A DNA stretch of 64,000 nt from Cristatella mucedo (taxonomy: Eukaryota > Bryozoa > Phylactolaemata > Cristatellidae). The first letter of the stretch is position 1; every line of letters begins with the position of its first letter. Location of the stretch: the NCBI GenBank assembly GCA_009760855.2, contig WPIO01000010.1:246001-310000 (forward strand), in the 5' to 3' direction. This document shows positions 48,148 to 58,335 of this stretch, piece after piece. Made by a program: the position numbers and the translations under genes. Below the pieces are notes generated by a model. The model worked only from the letters and a program-made list of their open reading frames with translations, had not been told where the DNA came from and did not search any database.

Positions 48148-48400
48148 CAGTCGTCCCTCGTTGATTGCGGTTAATCGGTTCCAGACTGTGACGTGATATG
48201 TGAATTTTCGCGAGGTACGATTCTTTATTTAGAAATCGAATATTTTCGTAACTAGAGCATAGAAAACCTGTCCACTGTCATCTAGTTCAGTTTTAACATT
48301 ATTAAAGCACTCTGGAAATAAAATAACACCCTTTTAGTCACCATTACACCAGTATTAACAAATATATTAGACAAAGTAATGGATAATAAGGCGTATTATA
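48148..48400 (+). mobile_element. pogo/Tigger-type MITE, 3'-truncated
   Basis: It begins CAGTCGTCCCTCGTTGATTG just after a TA dinucleotide (48146-48147) and continues GGTTAATCGGTTCCAGACTG. Further landmarks are CGCGAGGTACGATTCTTTAT, AGAGCATAGAAAACCTGT and TAACACCCTTTTAGTCACC. I recognise this as a widespread Tc1-mariner (pogo/Tigger) non-autonomous element of animal genomes. No inverted GGGACGACTG-TA end is present, so the right end is lost. Confidence 0.75.
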
Positions 48401-48548
48401 CGTTACAAATATTATATTATTGTTAGCGTTCATTTAATTACGCACACACACAGGTTTTACACATAATAACTAATTTATGAAAATAGTGCAATTCCTTCGA
48501 CGATGATGAAGAGGTAAAGTACTGCACACGGCAAAGTAGAGCAAGGTT

Positions 48549-48720
48549 ACTTTGGGAGCATACGAACTAAATGCACGGTCTCCGAAAGATTTGAGGTTTG
48601 TACGAAGTATTGGTAGGCTGTTGGATAACGAAAAGCGAATTGTGCGATGCTTAGCCTGTTGGGTAGTAGATCTGATAGATAGGCTGGAGCAAAGAATGAA
48701 GGAACGTGAAATTAACATAC
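48549..48720 (-). mobile_element. LINE RT C-terminal fragment
   Basis: The minus strand encodes blocks that map to the end of the LINE protein: a QAKHRTIRFS block, then LPILRTNLKSFGDRAFSSYAP (about 48550-48615). The frame then runs into unrelated sequence, and no 3' UTR is attached. The matching blocks in the copy at 53708-54118 (QAKHRTTSCS and PRTNLKTNEDCAFSSYAP) confirm the family. Confidence 0.8.
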
Positions 48721-49098
48721 AAATGGAAACGTTGTTATGAAAAGATTGTTATAGGTTTTTAAACTTGGACCACGAAGGCACCTTGTCAGGAAGCTCTTTC
48801 TCTTTTCACTTTCCACGTCGCACAGCAGCCGTGCTTTGCTTTAATGCATAGTTTCCTTGCTTTAATGCACCAATGAAAAGAAAGCAATTACCACAATTGA
48901 AGAAGAACATAAATTCTCTTGAACCAATTGACTAAAAAGGTAAGAAGAAAGAGCAATGCCGAAACTATGAAAGTCTGAATTACCGCGTTTATAGCGTGCA
49001 AGCCAGAAACGAAATATGAGGTCCCGGATTCAGTATTCAGCGAATGACAAAAAACTCATAACTCACACCTCTGCTCTACGGTCTCTCGTCCAAACTCA
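48721..49098. other. unassigned spacer
   Basis: Nothing recognised. Confidence 0.3.
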
Positions 49099-49253
49099 CT
49101 TGGCTTTAGCCCAGCGGTAAGGTACTTGCACGTGATGACCCACGTAGTGGGTTCGAGTCCTGCTGCAGACTTTCTTTAATGTGTCGCCACAATGTGAGGC
49201 GAGGCCACACAAGCCCTTCTGCCGCCAAATAAATGAGGCTGTTATGTCAGCTA
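49099..49253 (+). mobile_element. tRNA-derived SINE, family 2, well preserved
   Basis: The A box is TAGCCCAGCGG (49107-49117) and the B box GGTTCGAGTCC (49150-49160) is a perfect consensus. The body ends CCTTCTGCCGCCAAATAAATG followed by AGGCTGTTATGTCAGCTA. Both internal promoter boxes are intact. Confidence 0.88.
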
Positions 49254-50579
49254 CTATCGCTCATCGATGAGGGGAACCGCCGTTCGTGAATATAACCAAT
49301 TTTCTTGACGGCTTTTAATTCGGGTTTTTTTCGATTTGTGGGCAGAACGTGTCAGTTTCTCCAAATTTTTATATTATGGGTGGCACACTTTATTTTTTGA
49401 TTTGGAATTAGGTCTGTGCTGCTTTTTGCTCGTTCAAGCGTACGTGTGAGCTCTAGCGTTGCAAAGCAGTTTTAGCGGTACGCCACGAATTGAATGACAA
49501 GAGTCTCCATGTGCACACGCACGCACGAGTACACGTACACACGAGCCAACCGAGCACAGTCATGACATACATGTACATATGACAGCTTTATTTTAGTACC
49601 TGCTCGAGACCATACACCTCGATCGACGGCGTGGCTCATTCAGTTCTCCGACAGTTACACGATTAAAGTTCAGATAATAGTTCTGATGATTCATTGCAGG
49701 GACAGCAGTTTATTGAAAGAGGCGCATGTTAGAGCTGATTAGAATCAGCTAATTTCTAACTACATGAGAAATGTAGCGTAAAGAAGTTGGTACAGCTGTT
49801 CAGCGCCACTAGCAATCACTTATCACATTGCAATGACCCACTTGACGCCTGCAGGAGAGCCTATTGTGTACAACGGTGCATTGTTAAGAGTACCTAATCT
49901 GCGCCCAATCCTCATCTTTACGCTCCCGACGGATGTTTATGAGTTACACTATAGCCCATTTGGGCAATACCCATTCAGTCAAAAAAAATAAAGACTAATG
50001 AGGCGGCATAGATCAATAGCTATAACTCGACGTATCTCCGGGAAGTTTCGGGGCAGCATCGATCATATCTCTGAGGAATGAGAAAGCTATAGTCAGGCAG
50101 GGGTACATATTCTCACTTCGTTAATGCAGTGACTGAACCGTGTCAAAAAACAGCAGTGACCACTATTACTCATACTCGATTCCGAAATGTGTGTGCTGTG
50201 ATTAAGTCACATTTGAATCCTATTGAGACGACTGATTTTCAGATTTCATTCATAACGAGTTGGTTTCAAAACAAGTGTAAGGCAGAATAATAACAAAAAG
50301 CCGTCCTGCGGCCTTATTGGCGCCAGCACATTTCACAGCCTCTGCTTACAACATTATGGTGTACATGGGGTTGGTGATACACCGACGGAATGACTCTTGC
50401 CAAGGAAAAATCAAGCCGCTCAAAGAATACCATAGATGCGTCGACGGCCGGCAGCCATTGAGGATGATGATAAAAACACCGTTTATTAATGGTGCGCGAA
50501 CCTTGTATTATTCAGAAATTGGAAAGCTTAATCATCAACATGGGCTCGGCCAGTGCAACCCCCTGCATCATCTTCACAC
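49254..50579. other. unassigned sequence with a few simple repeats
   Basis: A CACACG-rich stretch occurs near 49508-49550. The plus frame at 50317-50604 (95 codons) enters the LINE that follows and has no independent support. Confidence 0.3.
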
Positions 50580-51541
50580 AATCTGGGCGTTATATGCTCC
50601 TTAATGACCTTTCACTAGATGACCACACCATATCCGTAGTAAAAGCTGCTCACTTTAAGCAAAGCATCACTGCAAAATTGTGGAACTTCTTAGATAAGGA
50701 GCCCACAGCCAAGCAAATCCGTGCATTCCGTCTAGCCTTCTGTGACTCTTTATTTGCAGGTCTTTTGGCCACCTACGAAGAAGTTTACAATTAGTGCTAA
50801 ACTCTGTAGTTTGGCTTAGTGTTCGTGAATGTCCCGGCCGCCACATCGCAGCACTTCTCACCGACCCGCACTAGCTCCCCATCGAGCTTCGATTCGGCTT
50901 CAGCATTCAATCTCTCACTGTTCGGCCTCTTCGTTCTCTCGCTCTGGCCAACCAATCAGATCTACCTCCAACTGAGGCTCGCCTCGTACCACCCGCTCGT
51001 CCGACTCGAGTTGTATAGATGTGCCTCCAACCATCCGTGAATCCTCCTTTGTAAATCCTACATCCTTCAGTTGGTACGCTGCTCAAGTACCCTGGAGGCA
51101 ACTCTCAACTCCATCATGACATGATCATCATCCTGACGGTCATGATTTAACATCACGACATGATCATCATCCTGACAATCATGATCCCTCGACTTGACTA
51201 CGTTATAAAAGCTTAAAACTTCACTGCTCTTATAGTATTTACTCAGAGATATGAATTTAATTTCTCTGTGCGTGCATACGTGCCCTGTTAGAGTGCCTGG
51301 TAATCAAATGTTGGTATTAGACATCAGCCAGCATATGGCTGCCGAGTGCTGCTGACACTGTGTGCTGCTACTAATCATATCTACAGGTTGACCCTGTGCA
51401 TGTCGCATCTAGTAATGCTATGTATGATGTTATTTGAATGCTTAATTAATCATTTGGCCATGCTTTCTTTACATCATCTGTAAAGTGTGTAGAAAGAAAA
51501 TCGGTTCTCTGAGGGCGCTACAAAAATTGTTATTATTACTT
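50580..51541 (+). mobile_element. LINE fragment: RT C-terminus plus 3' UTR
   Basis: It starts at GRYMLLNDLSLDDHT (about 50583-50627), a version of NLGV-x-LSLDDH. It keeps FCDSLFAGLLATYEE, a decayed HFSPT block and a decayed YLxDL block. The family 3' UTR follows and ends GTTCTCTGAGGGCGCTACAA at about 51508-51527, then TTATTATTACTTTT. Several stops and frame changes. A 39-bp tandem duplication lies inside it at 51112-51188. Confidence 0.85.
51112..51188 (+). repeat. 39-bp tandem duplication inside a LINE copy
   Basis: CATCATGACATGATCATCAT at 51112 recurs as CATCACGACATGATCATCAT at 51151. It lies where intact LINE copies have a single CATCACGACATCTCCTGA segment, so the duplication is private to this insertion. 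Confidence 0.8.
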
Positions 51542-51589
51542 TTACTACACCCACGGTTCTTGAATTAGCACGGTAATGCCATAGTGTGA

Positions 51590-52043
51590 CATTACCATTA
51601 CTTGTTCTGCTTGATCTTTCGGAAGTACGAGGTACTATTGATCATAAAGTCCTTCTAGAGCGTCTCGCATCTCGCCTGGACATCTCTGGTACTACCCTGC
51701 AAACGTCCAGGTCTTATGTCAGAGGAAGACTCCAGAGTATTGATGTGAACGGAGAAAGATCATCCGACGTACCACTTAAGTACGAGGGCTCTGTGCTCGG
51801 TCCGCTCTTTTCACAGTTTATACTGCCCCTCTTGCCGAATGATCGCCAAGCACGATCTAGGCTCTCACTTCTATGAAGATGTAACTTAGTTTACCTTTGC
51901 TTTGATCTTTCTCAGCCCTCCGGCAGATCGAATTCTCTTTCTTACTGCATGTATTGATGACATCGACTTAGTGATGGCAACAAACTTACTTAAATTGAAT
52001 GAGGACAAAACCAACTTACTAGTTATAGACAACCAAATGTGAT
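51590..52043 (+). mobile_element. LINE reverse-transcriptase palm fragment
   Basis: Reverse-transcriptase motifs in order: LLVLLDLSEVRGTIDHKVLL (RT motif A region, about 51595-51656, with the usual Phe-Asp of AFDTIDH replaced), LASRLDISGTTL, a SYVRGRLQSIDVNGE block, GSVLGPLFSQFILPL (motif B region, about 51790-51832), then FYEDVT (about 51869-51886) where YADDT is expected. LKLNEDKTNLLVI-type residues follow at about 51992-52030. Stops and frameshifts make it inactive. It ends abruptly before the C-terminal domain and joins a second LINE subfamily. Confidence 0.88.
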
Positions 52044-52960
52044 TCAGAAAATGGTAAACCTAATGTTCACAATCGGCTTCGCCAGAATATCTCCTGTTGA
52101 ATCTGCACTTCCCTTCTATGCTAACGATACTCTGAGTAATTTGTGAACGGTGAATTTGTCATTCAAACCGTCCGAATCTGCTGCGGCAACCGAGAAACTG
52201 AATGCTTGCCTTGCCGATATTCGATCCTGGATACCGGAAAACTTCCTTAAAATTAAATGATGATAAAACCAAAATGCTGCTCATAGGACACCCTAAGCGT
52301 GTGGCTGGATTAAAAGGCTTTGCTCATCTAATAGGTGATGCTATTGTGCGACCATCAGCATGTGCTTGAAATTTAGGTGTCGTTTTCGACAGCTGCCTTA
52401 ATTTCAAAAGCTTCCTTCAGAAGTCTGCCTCTACAGCTAGCCATCACATCCGATCCCTATCTAAGATTAGGAGGTGTCTCCCAAGTGGCATATAAAAGAT
52501 TTAACTAGCTCTTTAGTTCTGTCTTGGCTTGATTATTGTAATTCCCTTTTGGCTGGGCTGCCAAAGAAAGCTATTAGGCCACTGCAGCGAACTTTGAATA
52601 TGGCTGCAAGGCTAGTCTTCAAGTCCCAGCGGTTTGAGCACGTGTCTCTTTCGCTAAATGAGCTAAGAAGGTTGCCGGTTGAGCAACGGACACAGAGCAA
52701 AGTTCTCGGGCTGACCCACAAGGCCCGCCACGGCTTGGCTCCTTCATACCTAGCAGAACTGCTACATCAGTTTCAGCCTGTTCGCGCCCCAGGTCCTGTG
52801 TGGACAATAAATTAGCTGTTCCATTCCTCTGCTTAAAAACCGTTGGCGACAGAAGCTTTAGCTCTGCAGGTCCTAGACTGTGGAACTCGCTTCCACAATT
52901 CTTACGCAACGACAACTACTCTCCTGCTGCCGACTATGGCACATCATTTTCAGCGGTCCT
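52044..52960 (+). mobile_element. second LINE subfamily: RT C-terminal half
   Basis: It begins near the catalytic box, read as FYANDT (52114-52131), so the second Asp-pair position is changed (YADD to YAND). Then come LADIRSW (about 52214), LKLNDDKT (frame-broken, about 52250), ARNLGVVFDS, a good SWLDYCNSLLAGLP block (about 52526-52566), LNMAARLVF, LRRLPVEQR (about 52666-52692) and HGLAPSYLAELL. After a frame change, VGDRSFSSAGPRLWNSLP (about 52842-52895) closes the conserved region. It differs from the window's main family and is closer to generic CR1/L2 sequence. No 3' tail is recognisable. Confidence 0.88.
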
Positions 52961-53184
52961 GATCTGCTACTTCTATGCTACTCACTATCTCAACTGCTCT
53001 CCTGACTCTGCTATGCTTCCCACTTTCTCTTTGTTGCGTGAGACGAAGTCTGTTAGCTACCGAATGCGTACCGAAAGCCGCTTAGGCTGTGAGTGGGCTA
53101 TACAAAACTCGCCTGCGTAACACCCACATGGTCTTTATGACTTTGTGGAGTTACAGACGGAGAAACGTTACTTTACATAATCTA

Positions 53185-54118
53185 TCTGTCCTGCTTCAAA
53201 GTGACCTTCATTAGACGACCATCTCAGCTCCAGTCAAGTCTGCCCACTTTCAGCTGCACAATATTGTCAAAATTGAGGCTTGCTTAGACAGGAGTACTAC
53301 ATCTGAATTGGTCAATGCATTTGTGACATCTTGTCTCGGCTTCTGTAAGTCACTTCTTGCTGGCGCCCCATCGTATGCAATCAGGCGCTTACAGTCGATG
53401 CAAAACTCAGCACCGTCTGGTTCGTCTGCCGTGAGCTTCGAAGTTACCACATCACACCACTTCTCGCCCACCTGAGCTGACTCCCAACCAAGCAGAGTAT
53501 TGCCTTCAAGATTCAGTCGCTAACTTATAGATCCCTTCACGGTGAGCCGTAATGGCGCACTAGGTAAGGCGGTTGCTTTTTACGACCTCGGCCGAGGTCG
53601 TGGGTTCGAATCCTGCGGTAGGCGATCCTTTATCGCCACTGCAAGCGGTGGTGATAGCCGTAAAGGTTCCTCTGTCGCTATACAAAACGAGGCTTTTAAA
53701 TCAGCTAGTATTTATTTATTATCTACTCCAGCTTACTTATCAGAGCTCCCCCACCAGGCCAAGCATCGTACCACCAGCTGTTCTGCATACAATCGTTTAG
53801 CTATACCTCGTACGAATCTAAAAACCAATGAAGACTGTGCTTTTAGTTCCTATGCCCCCAAAGCCTGACACTCACTAACAATATACGTCATGACGTCCCC
53901 TGACATTTAAAAAGAAGCTTATAATGCACCTGTTAATTGCAGCATTTGTTGGGTCCATGTGATTCATTATGGTGTGTGAGTGTATCTGCTTCTACTATGC
54001 TTTCTGCTCCCGGATGTTACCATCAATCATTTGCCAATGCTTTCTACACAGCAAGTGTAAAGTGCTTAGGCGGAAATTCAGTTCTCTGAGGGCGCTATGC
54101 AGATGTATTCTTATTATT
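53185..54118 (+). mobile_element. LINE fragment of the main family, split by a SINE
   Basis: The left part (53185-53540) carries the DDHLSS block, a decayed NSLLAG block, SIRRLQ-like residues, HITPLLAH and the WLP-like segment, to a point just after SLTYRSLH. The right part (53708-54118) resumes with TPAYLSELPHQAKH, RLAIPRTNLKTNEDCAFSSY and the family 3' UTR, ending AGTTCTCTGAGGGCGCTATG (about 54079-54098) and TTATTATTATT. A family-2 SINE occupies the gap exactly, giving a clear order of events: LINE first, SINE second. Confidence 0.88.
53541..53707 (+). mobile_element. tRNA-derived SINE, family 2, nested in a LINE
   Basis: The A box is TGGCGCACTAGG (53553-53564) and the B box GGTTCGAATCC (53603-53613) is perfect. 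The body contains CCACTGCAAGCGGTGGTG, TCTGTCGCTATAC and the end TCAGCTA (53701-53707). Open frames across it are read-through of the SINE. Confidence 0.9.
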
Positions 54119-55026
54119 ATTCTGTATAGTAAGGAGGCATACAGGACAGGTCAGAATCCGAGGGGGTTTAGCCAGACCCGGAAGTCGGCTATTCAGTGGT
54201 GCTCCGGGCGTCGTACGAGAATTACTGTACGAGAATTACTGTACGCAATCGCCGGTGCTATAGGCACACTTACTCCGTTTGCTGTCAACGAGACGGCTAT
54301 GGACCTCTAGCCCCGTTGCGAGAGCCGCTCTTGCGGCAGAAGGACGCCATTAGTGTAAAAGGCACCTCAGTGCCTCAGTAATAGCATCGCTAACTAATTG
54401 ACATTGTTCGTTTCAACTTTGCCTGAAAAGCTTAGAAATAGATTTGGTTCTTTTATGGCACCACATAAGTCTTCTATTCCTTACGATTACAAGAGCACCG
54501 CCTCAGTAACCCAGCGCGTCGCGACTTATAACATCCTAGGGCACACACACCTACCCAAGTACTGATTGATGACAAATTGATGGCAGATCTCACCTTTCTC
54601 AGGTCACGAGCATTCTGTAGTACAGACCATCTTGCATCCGGTGTGTGTGCGACCTTCGAATACTCGAAGCCGTTTTCTCAGTGCTTCCATAAACGGAGCT
54701 TGGACTAGTGTGCTGCATGCATAAGCACTGCAATATTATCGTGGTATTCTTGCATGAAAGTGCGGTATGCCGTGCCGCGAACCGGAACTCGTACAGAACT
54801 TTCGTAGCTGCATGACTGCACGCAGGTTAAGTAAGCCCTTTGAGCATGCAGACGCTCGCAGTCTTCCGCGAAATACCCCACTATAGCTACTTTCACAGCT
54901 TCCACCAATTCCTGCCACGATGACAAAGTACGAGCACAATTGTCTTTAGTTCAGAACCTTCGGCTCCTGCTTCCAGCGAGTAATCGTTCCTAAGCCTCCG
55001 TTATTTTCAGGACCCTTTTAAGCGCC
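54119..55026. other. unassigned sequence before the LTR
   Basis: A 14-bp unit TACGAGAATTACTG repeats twice at 54213-54240. A minus frame at 54705-54926 (73 codons, SWQELVEAVKVAI followed by Cys-, Arg- and Tyr-containing segments) faintly resembles retrotransposon gag, but it is not placed as the LTR's own gene would be. Confidence 0.3.
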
Positions 55027-55030
55027 ATAC
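55027..55030 (+). repeat. LTR target-site duplication, left
   Basis: ATAC, repeated at 56363-56366. Confidence 0.6.
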
Positions 55031-55428
55031 TGTAGCGCCCGGCTGGCTTTGGCTGAATTTTAGCGCGAACAAGAGCTGTTCGGCGGCGGGCTAGAGCCCC
55101 TTTGTCCTGGAGCAGTGAGCCAGAGAGGAGCGTCAGTGCGGTTAGAGAGGAAGCGCTTAGGAGCAGGCCAGGAAGCTCTGAGACGAGCGGCGGCGATTCG
55201 GCCTTTAGAATTGGTCCGATACTCGCGGAAGCTGCTGATAGATGTTGGCTGGCCTGTCAACCCCCGCCTTCCCTCTTTCCAAGAAAGAATCTTCTGGAAC
55301 CCATTCGCCATTCAAGCTGGACGGAGGTACCCTTCCAGTGGCCTGGGGACGGTAGTAATTCCTTTCTGTAATGGGCCAAGGTGTCCGGGCCCAATACCAC
55401 TAAGCTCTTGCCCATTGTTCCAGCTAGG

Positions 55429-55436
55429 TATTTAAG
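55429..55436 (+). promoter_or_regulatory. LTR TATA box
   Basis: TATTTAAG followed by AGTCGAGCGACGCTCG, about 400 bp into the LTR. It would place the start of R near 55460. Confidence 0.5.
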
Positions 55437-55763
55437 AGTCGAGCGACGCTCGCTCTTGGCCTCGTGTCTTTTTGTCTGTGGTCTTCTGTCTTTGGTCCGG
55501 CTCCGCCGTCGGACTCGTTTTCTCTGGAAGCGAGGGAGGAGGGCGGGCTGTTCGCCAGCGATTGACGGAACAGGACGAGACAGCTCTAGGATTCGGTGGA
55601 ACCCCACCGAACACGGTCGTATCGCGCCCGAGCTGGCATTTTTTGTGTGTTCATTAGTGTTTTTTTGTGTTTTTTTTTGTGTCGTGTGTGTGCGCGCTAG
55701 CACGTGCTCTCGGCATAGGGATTTGCCGGCGCGAGCTAGGCGTAGTCGGCGTGTGTGGAGCTC

Positions 55764-56090
55764 TAGTTCACCGGGTAGGGTTTAGGCTCCGGGTCGCGCT
55801 TCAGTGTGGAGAAGTATTTCCTCCGCAGGAGTGCTTGAGTTGGCGTGTGTGGAGTATTCCGGTCGCACTGGTGGAAACCGAGTTCTAGTTCACCGGGTAG
55901 GGTTTAGACTCCGGTTCGCACTTCAGTGTGGAGAAGTACTCCCTCCGCTCGAGTGTTTAAGTTGGCGTGTTTGGGGTATTCCCTCGGCACAGGTGGGAAC
56001 GGATTCCTAGTTCACCGGTTAGGGTTTAGGGTCCGGGTCGCGCTTAGTGTAGAGGAGTATTCCCTCCGCAAGAGTGTTGAACGTGCGAGG
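55764..56090 (+). repeat. 122-bp tandem repeat inside the LTR
   Basis: TAGTTCACCGGGTAGGGTTT starts at 55764 and 55886, with a variant at 56008: an exact 122-bp period and about 2.7 copies. Each copy contains TTTAGG, TCAGTGTGG and CTCCGC words. The copies are about 85% alike, so the expansion predates or accompanies the ageing of the LTR. Confidence 0.88.
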
Positions 56091-56140
56091 AGTGTGGAGA
56101 TAAAGCTGAACTAGACGCGCAGCGACTTTGTGCGCTTGCG

Positions 56141-56146
56141 AATAAA
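56141..56146 (+). terminator. LTR polyadenylation signal
   Basis: AATAAA, followed within 30 bp by a GT-rich stretch (TTTGTGTGTCTTGC). This is the normal arrangement of a poly(A) site at the R-U5 border. Confidence 0.55.
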
Positions 56147-56362
56147 GTTCAGTAAAATCCCCAATTTGTGTGTCTTGCTTCCAATTCACGCCGCGGACTC
56201 ACGACCCCCTTTAGTAACGGTAAGCAGGTCAGCGCCAGAAACGCTCGTTTCGTGGCGGCCAGCTTATTGCGCGTAGGCGCGCACCGAACGGCATTAGGCG
56301 ATAGGCTACGCCGCTAGGTAAGCGGCAGGTCAAGCTTACCCCGCCGAGCCTTCGGCGTTACA

Positions 56363-56366
56363 ATAC
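56363..56366 (+). repeat. LTR target-site duplication, right
   Basis: ATAC directly after the terminal ACA. Confidence 0.6.
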
Positions 56367-58184
56367 TATTTACTATTGTGCTGCTTTTCTTTATAACCTT
56401 TTTTCTTTGATTTATAACCGGGGCTGATTCTCTGGATGCCCGTTAACGAAGGTACCGAGCTGGCTAGTCGAGGAGGCTTGCTTGCCTAGCGTTAAAATGT
56501 CTTGTTTCTACTAAAAAAACAGCGGGTTTCAAGCTGGTGGGTATGGGCAGTACTCAAAGCCCAGAAATCAAATATCTTCAGCTAAAAGTTAGCTGTTGAC
56601 AGCCCCACTATATACTGCTTCAACCTGCCTGATTTGATTATTTCGCGTTTCACTACTTCCCGGTCGTCATTATTGTCATTTTTTCAACAAGACGTCTCGT
56701 GCGATATGCGTTTCAGGTTTCCGCTACTGGTAATCATTCGGTAGGATTGGCTGGGTCATTACATAACCACTGGGTTGAGTAGAGTAATGATTTCGGCAGA
56801 GGTACGCTGCCGCTATACTGCTGCAGCGACTGCGATCCAGCCCAGCGGAAGTGCCATCCACTCAGTGGTAGTTTCGCAGACGCCCAGTGAGTGTCAAGTC
56901 GTGGACGCGACCGTCGTTCAGCCGACTAGCAGCATGGTCAAAGTGCAAAGGCCGCTATCGGCCCCCACACAGAGAGAGCAGCAGCTGAAACCACTTGCGA
57001 AGCTAAGCTGTCGCCAGCTACTGCTAATCAGCCTCGTTCTGAGCTTTCGCCAGAGTTTGTTAGTAGTTACTGCTATGTGACTGCTAGGAACCGCCGCGTG
57101 CATCGTAGTCTTATGCATCAATGCTATCTGAATTTCAATAATTTTAAATTAAAGTCAACTGCTGGCCTCCGAATAGGGTAGGCACTCCGAATAGGGTAGA
57201 TGTAAAGGAGGCAAGGAGTAGTGTAAAGGTGGATGTAAAGGAGCACTCGTTCTGAAGGCAGGCAGGCAGGTAGACATATTTCTGAGTTATGGATAATAAC
57301 GACTTGTTTTTCGGTCCAATAGCCTCGATGCTAGCGTTTGCAAGAGCTGTTCGTACGATACGTTAGCTGTACTATGTTTCGATCAGGTGCAGCACACACT
57401 TCCCAGCCGAAACACGAGTTCATTAGAGCACCGTCGTAGTAGCAAAGACCCGGTACTGCTGCTAACTAGACACGCAGCAGCAGCTGCTGCTTTCACGGCT
57501 GGTGCCTGGCACAGCCCCCCCTCCCCAGTAGCGCCTACGACACACGATAGGCTTGGCAGTGTGTGGCAGATCCTGCCCACATCTCCCCGGTGTGGCCACT
57601 GTTCAAGGTGCAGCTCAAAGGTAGCAGGAGTGGCTGGTTCTGTGCCCTCTGACCGATGATTAGTACATGCTAGCAAGCAACTTCACTGGGCTATAGCTGA
57701 CCTTGCTTGCCTAGCAGGGGTTGTTCTCTCCCTCTCTCTCTCCCTCTCACTCTCTCCTCTCTCTTTCAGATCAGACCTACACGACGCACCGAACCTCTAA
57801 TAACGCAATGCTTTTGAAAGCCATTTGCACGATCGTGAGACTTGCTTGTTTCGCGAATTACTAATAGTAATGCATATACTTGCTCTGAGCACTCACTGAT
57901 CGGAGCAGCAAACTTGCAAGTGGACAGCTTCGGCTTCAAAGAACATGAAAATCGATGGGCCATTCCTCACAAACGATGAACAAGGATTCTTGACGATATC
58001 CGGAATGAAGACAACCGGCACGAGCCACTGGTCGGCTGGCCCTAGCACTCACCGAGAGACTCGGCAGTAATCCAGACCAAGGGCATAGCCAGGATTTTTG
58101 TTACAAACTTCGGCTAAGCCTCAAACCACGATGAGCAAGGTGAAAGTTCAAGGATTCTCTTCAGTGCTAGATATTTAAACCTCC
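56367..58184. other. unassigned sequence with a CT microsatellite
   Basis: Nothing coding was recognised. The 101-codon plus frame at 56775-57080 is rich in Ser, Thr, Val and Gln without a domain. A (CT)n tract lies at 57721-57769. Confidence 0.3.
57721..57769 (+). repeat. (CT)n microsatellite
   Basis: Imperfect CTCTCTC with CCCTCTC interruptions. Confidence 0.9.
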
Positions 58185-58335
58185 TTAGCTGCTACGAGCC
58201 CAGGGGTAAGATACTGGCACTTCGCGAACGAGGTCGTAGGTTCGAGCCCTGCAGCAGACATCCTGTATTTCCTGCTGGCAGTAGGAGATTGCTGACTCTT
58301 CTGCCACTATATAAATGAGGCTTTTGAATCAGCTA
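58185..58335 (+). mobile_element. tRNA-derived SINE, family 2
   Basis: The head has a decayed A box (ACGAGCCCAGGGG) and a good B box (GGTTCGAGCCC, 58239-58249). The body ends CTTCTGCCACTATATAAATG, AGGCTTTTGAATCAGCTA. It is closest to the 49099 copy in its central part. Confidence 0.85.

Larger units (their letters stand above)
55031..56362 (+). mobile_element. solo LTR of an LTR retrotransposon (1332 bp)
   Basis: It starts TGTAGCGCC and ends GGCGTTACA, a 9-bp terminal inverted repeat with one mismatch, and is flanked by ATAC on both sides. Plus-strand promoter (TATTTAAG, 55429-55436) and polyadenylation signal (AATAAA, 56141-56146) are in the order expected for U3-R-U5. GC content is higher than the surroundings. 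No internal gag or pol follows on either side, so the element has probably recombined down to one LTR. The superfamily is undetermined; a 4-bp duplication suits several Ty3-like groups. Confidence 0.75.

Noticed and set aside
54705-54926. Possible retrotransposon gag fragment on the minus strand beside the solo LTR
   Set aside because: The resemblance is weak, and its strand and side do not fit the LTR's own promoter and poly(A) orientation. Left as unassigned.
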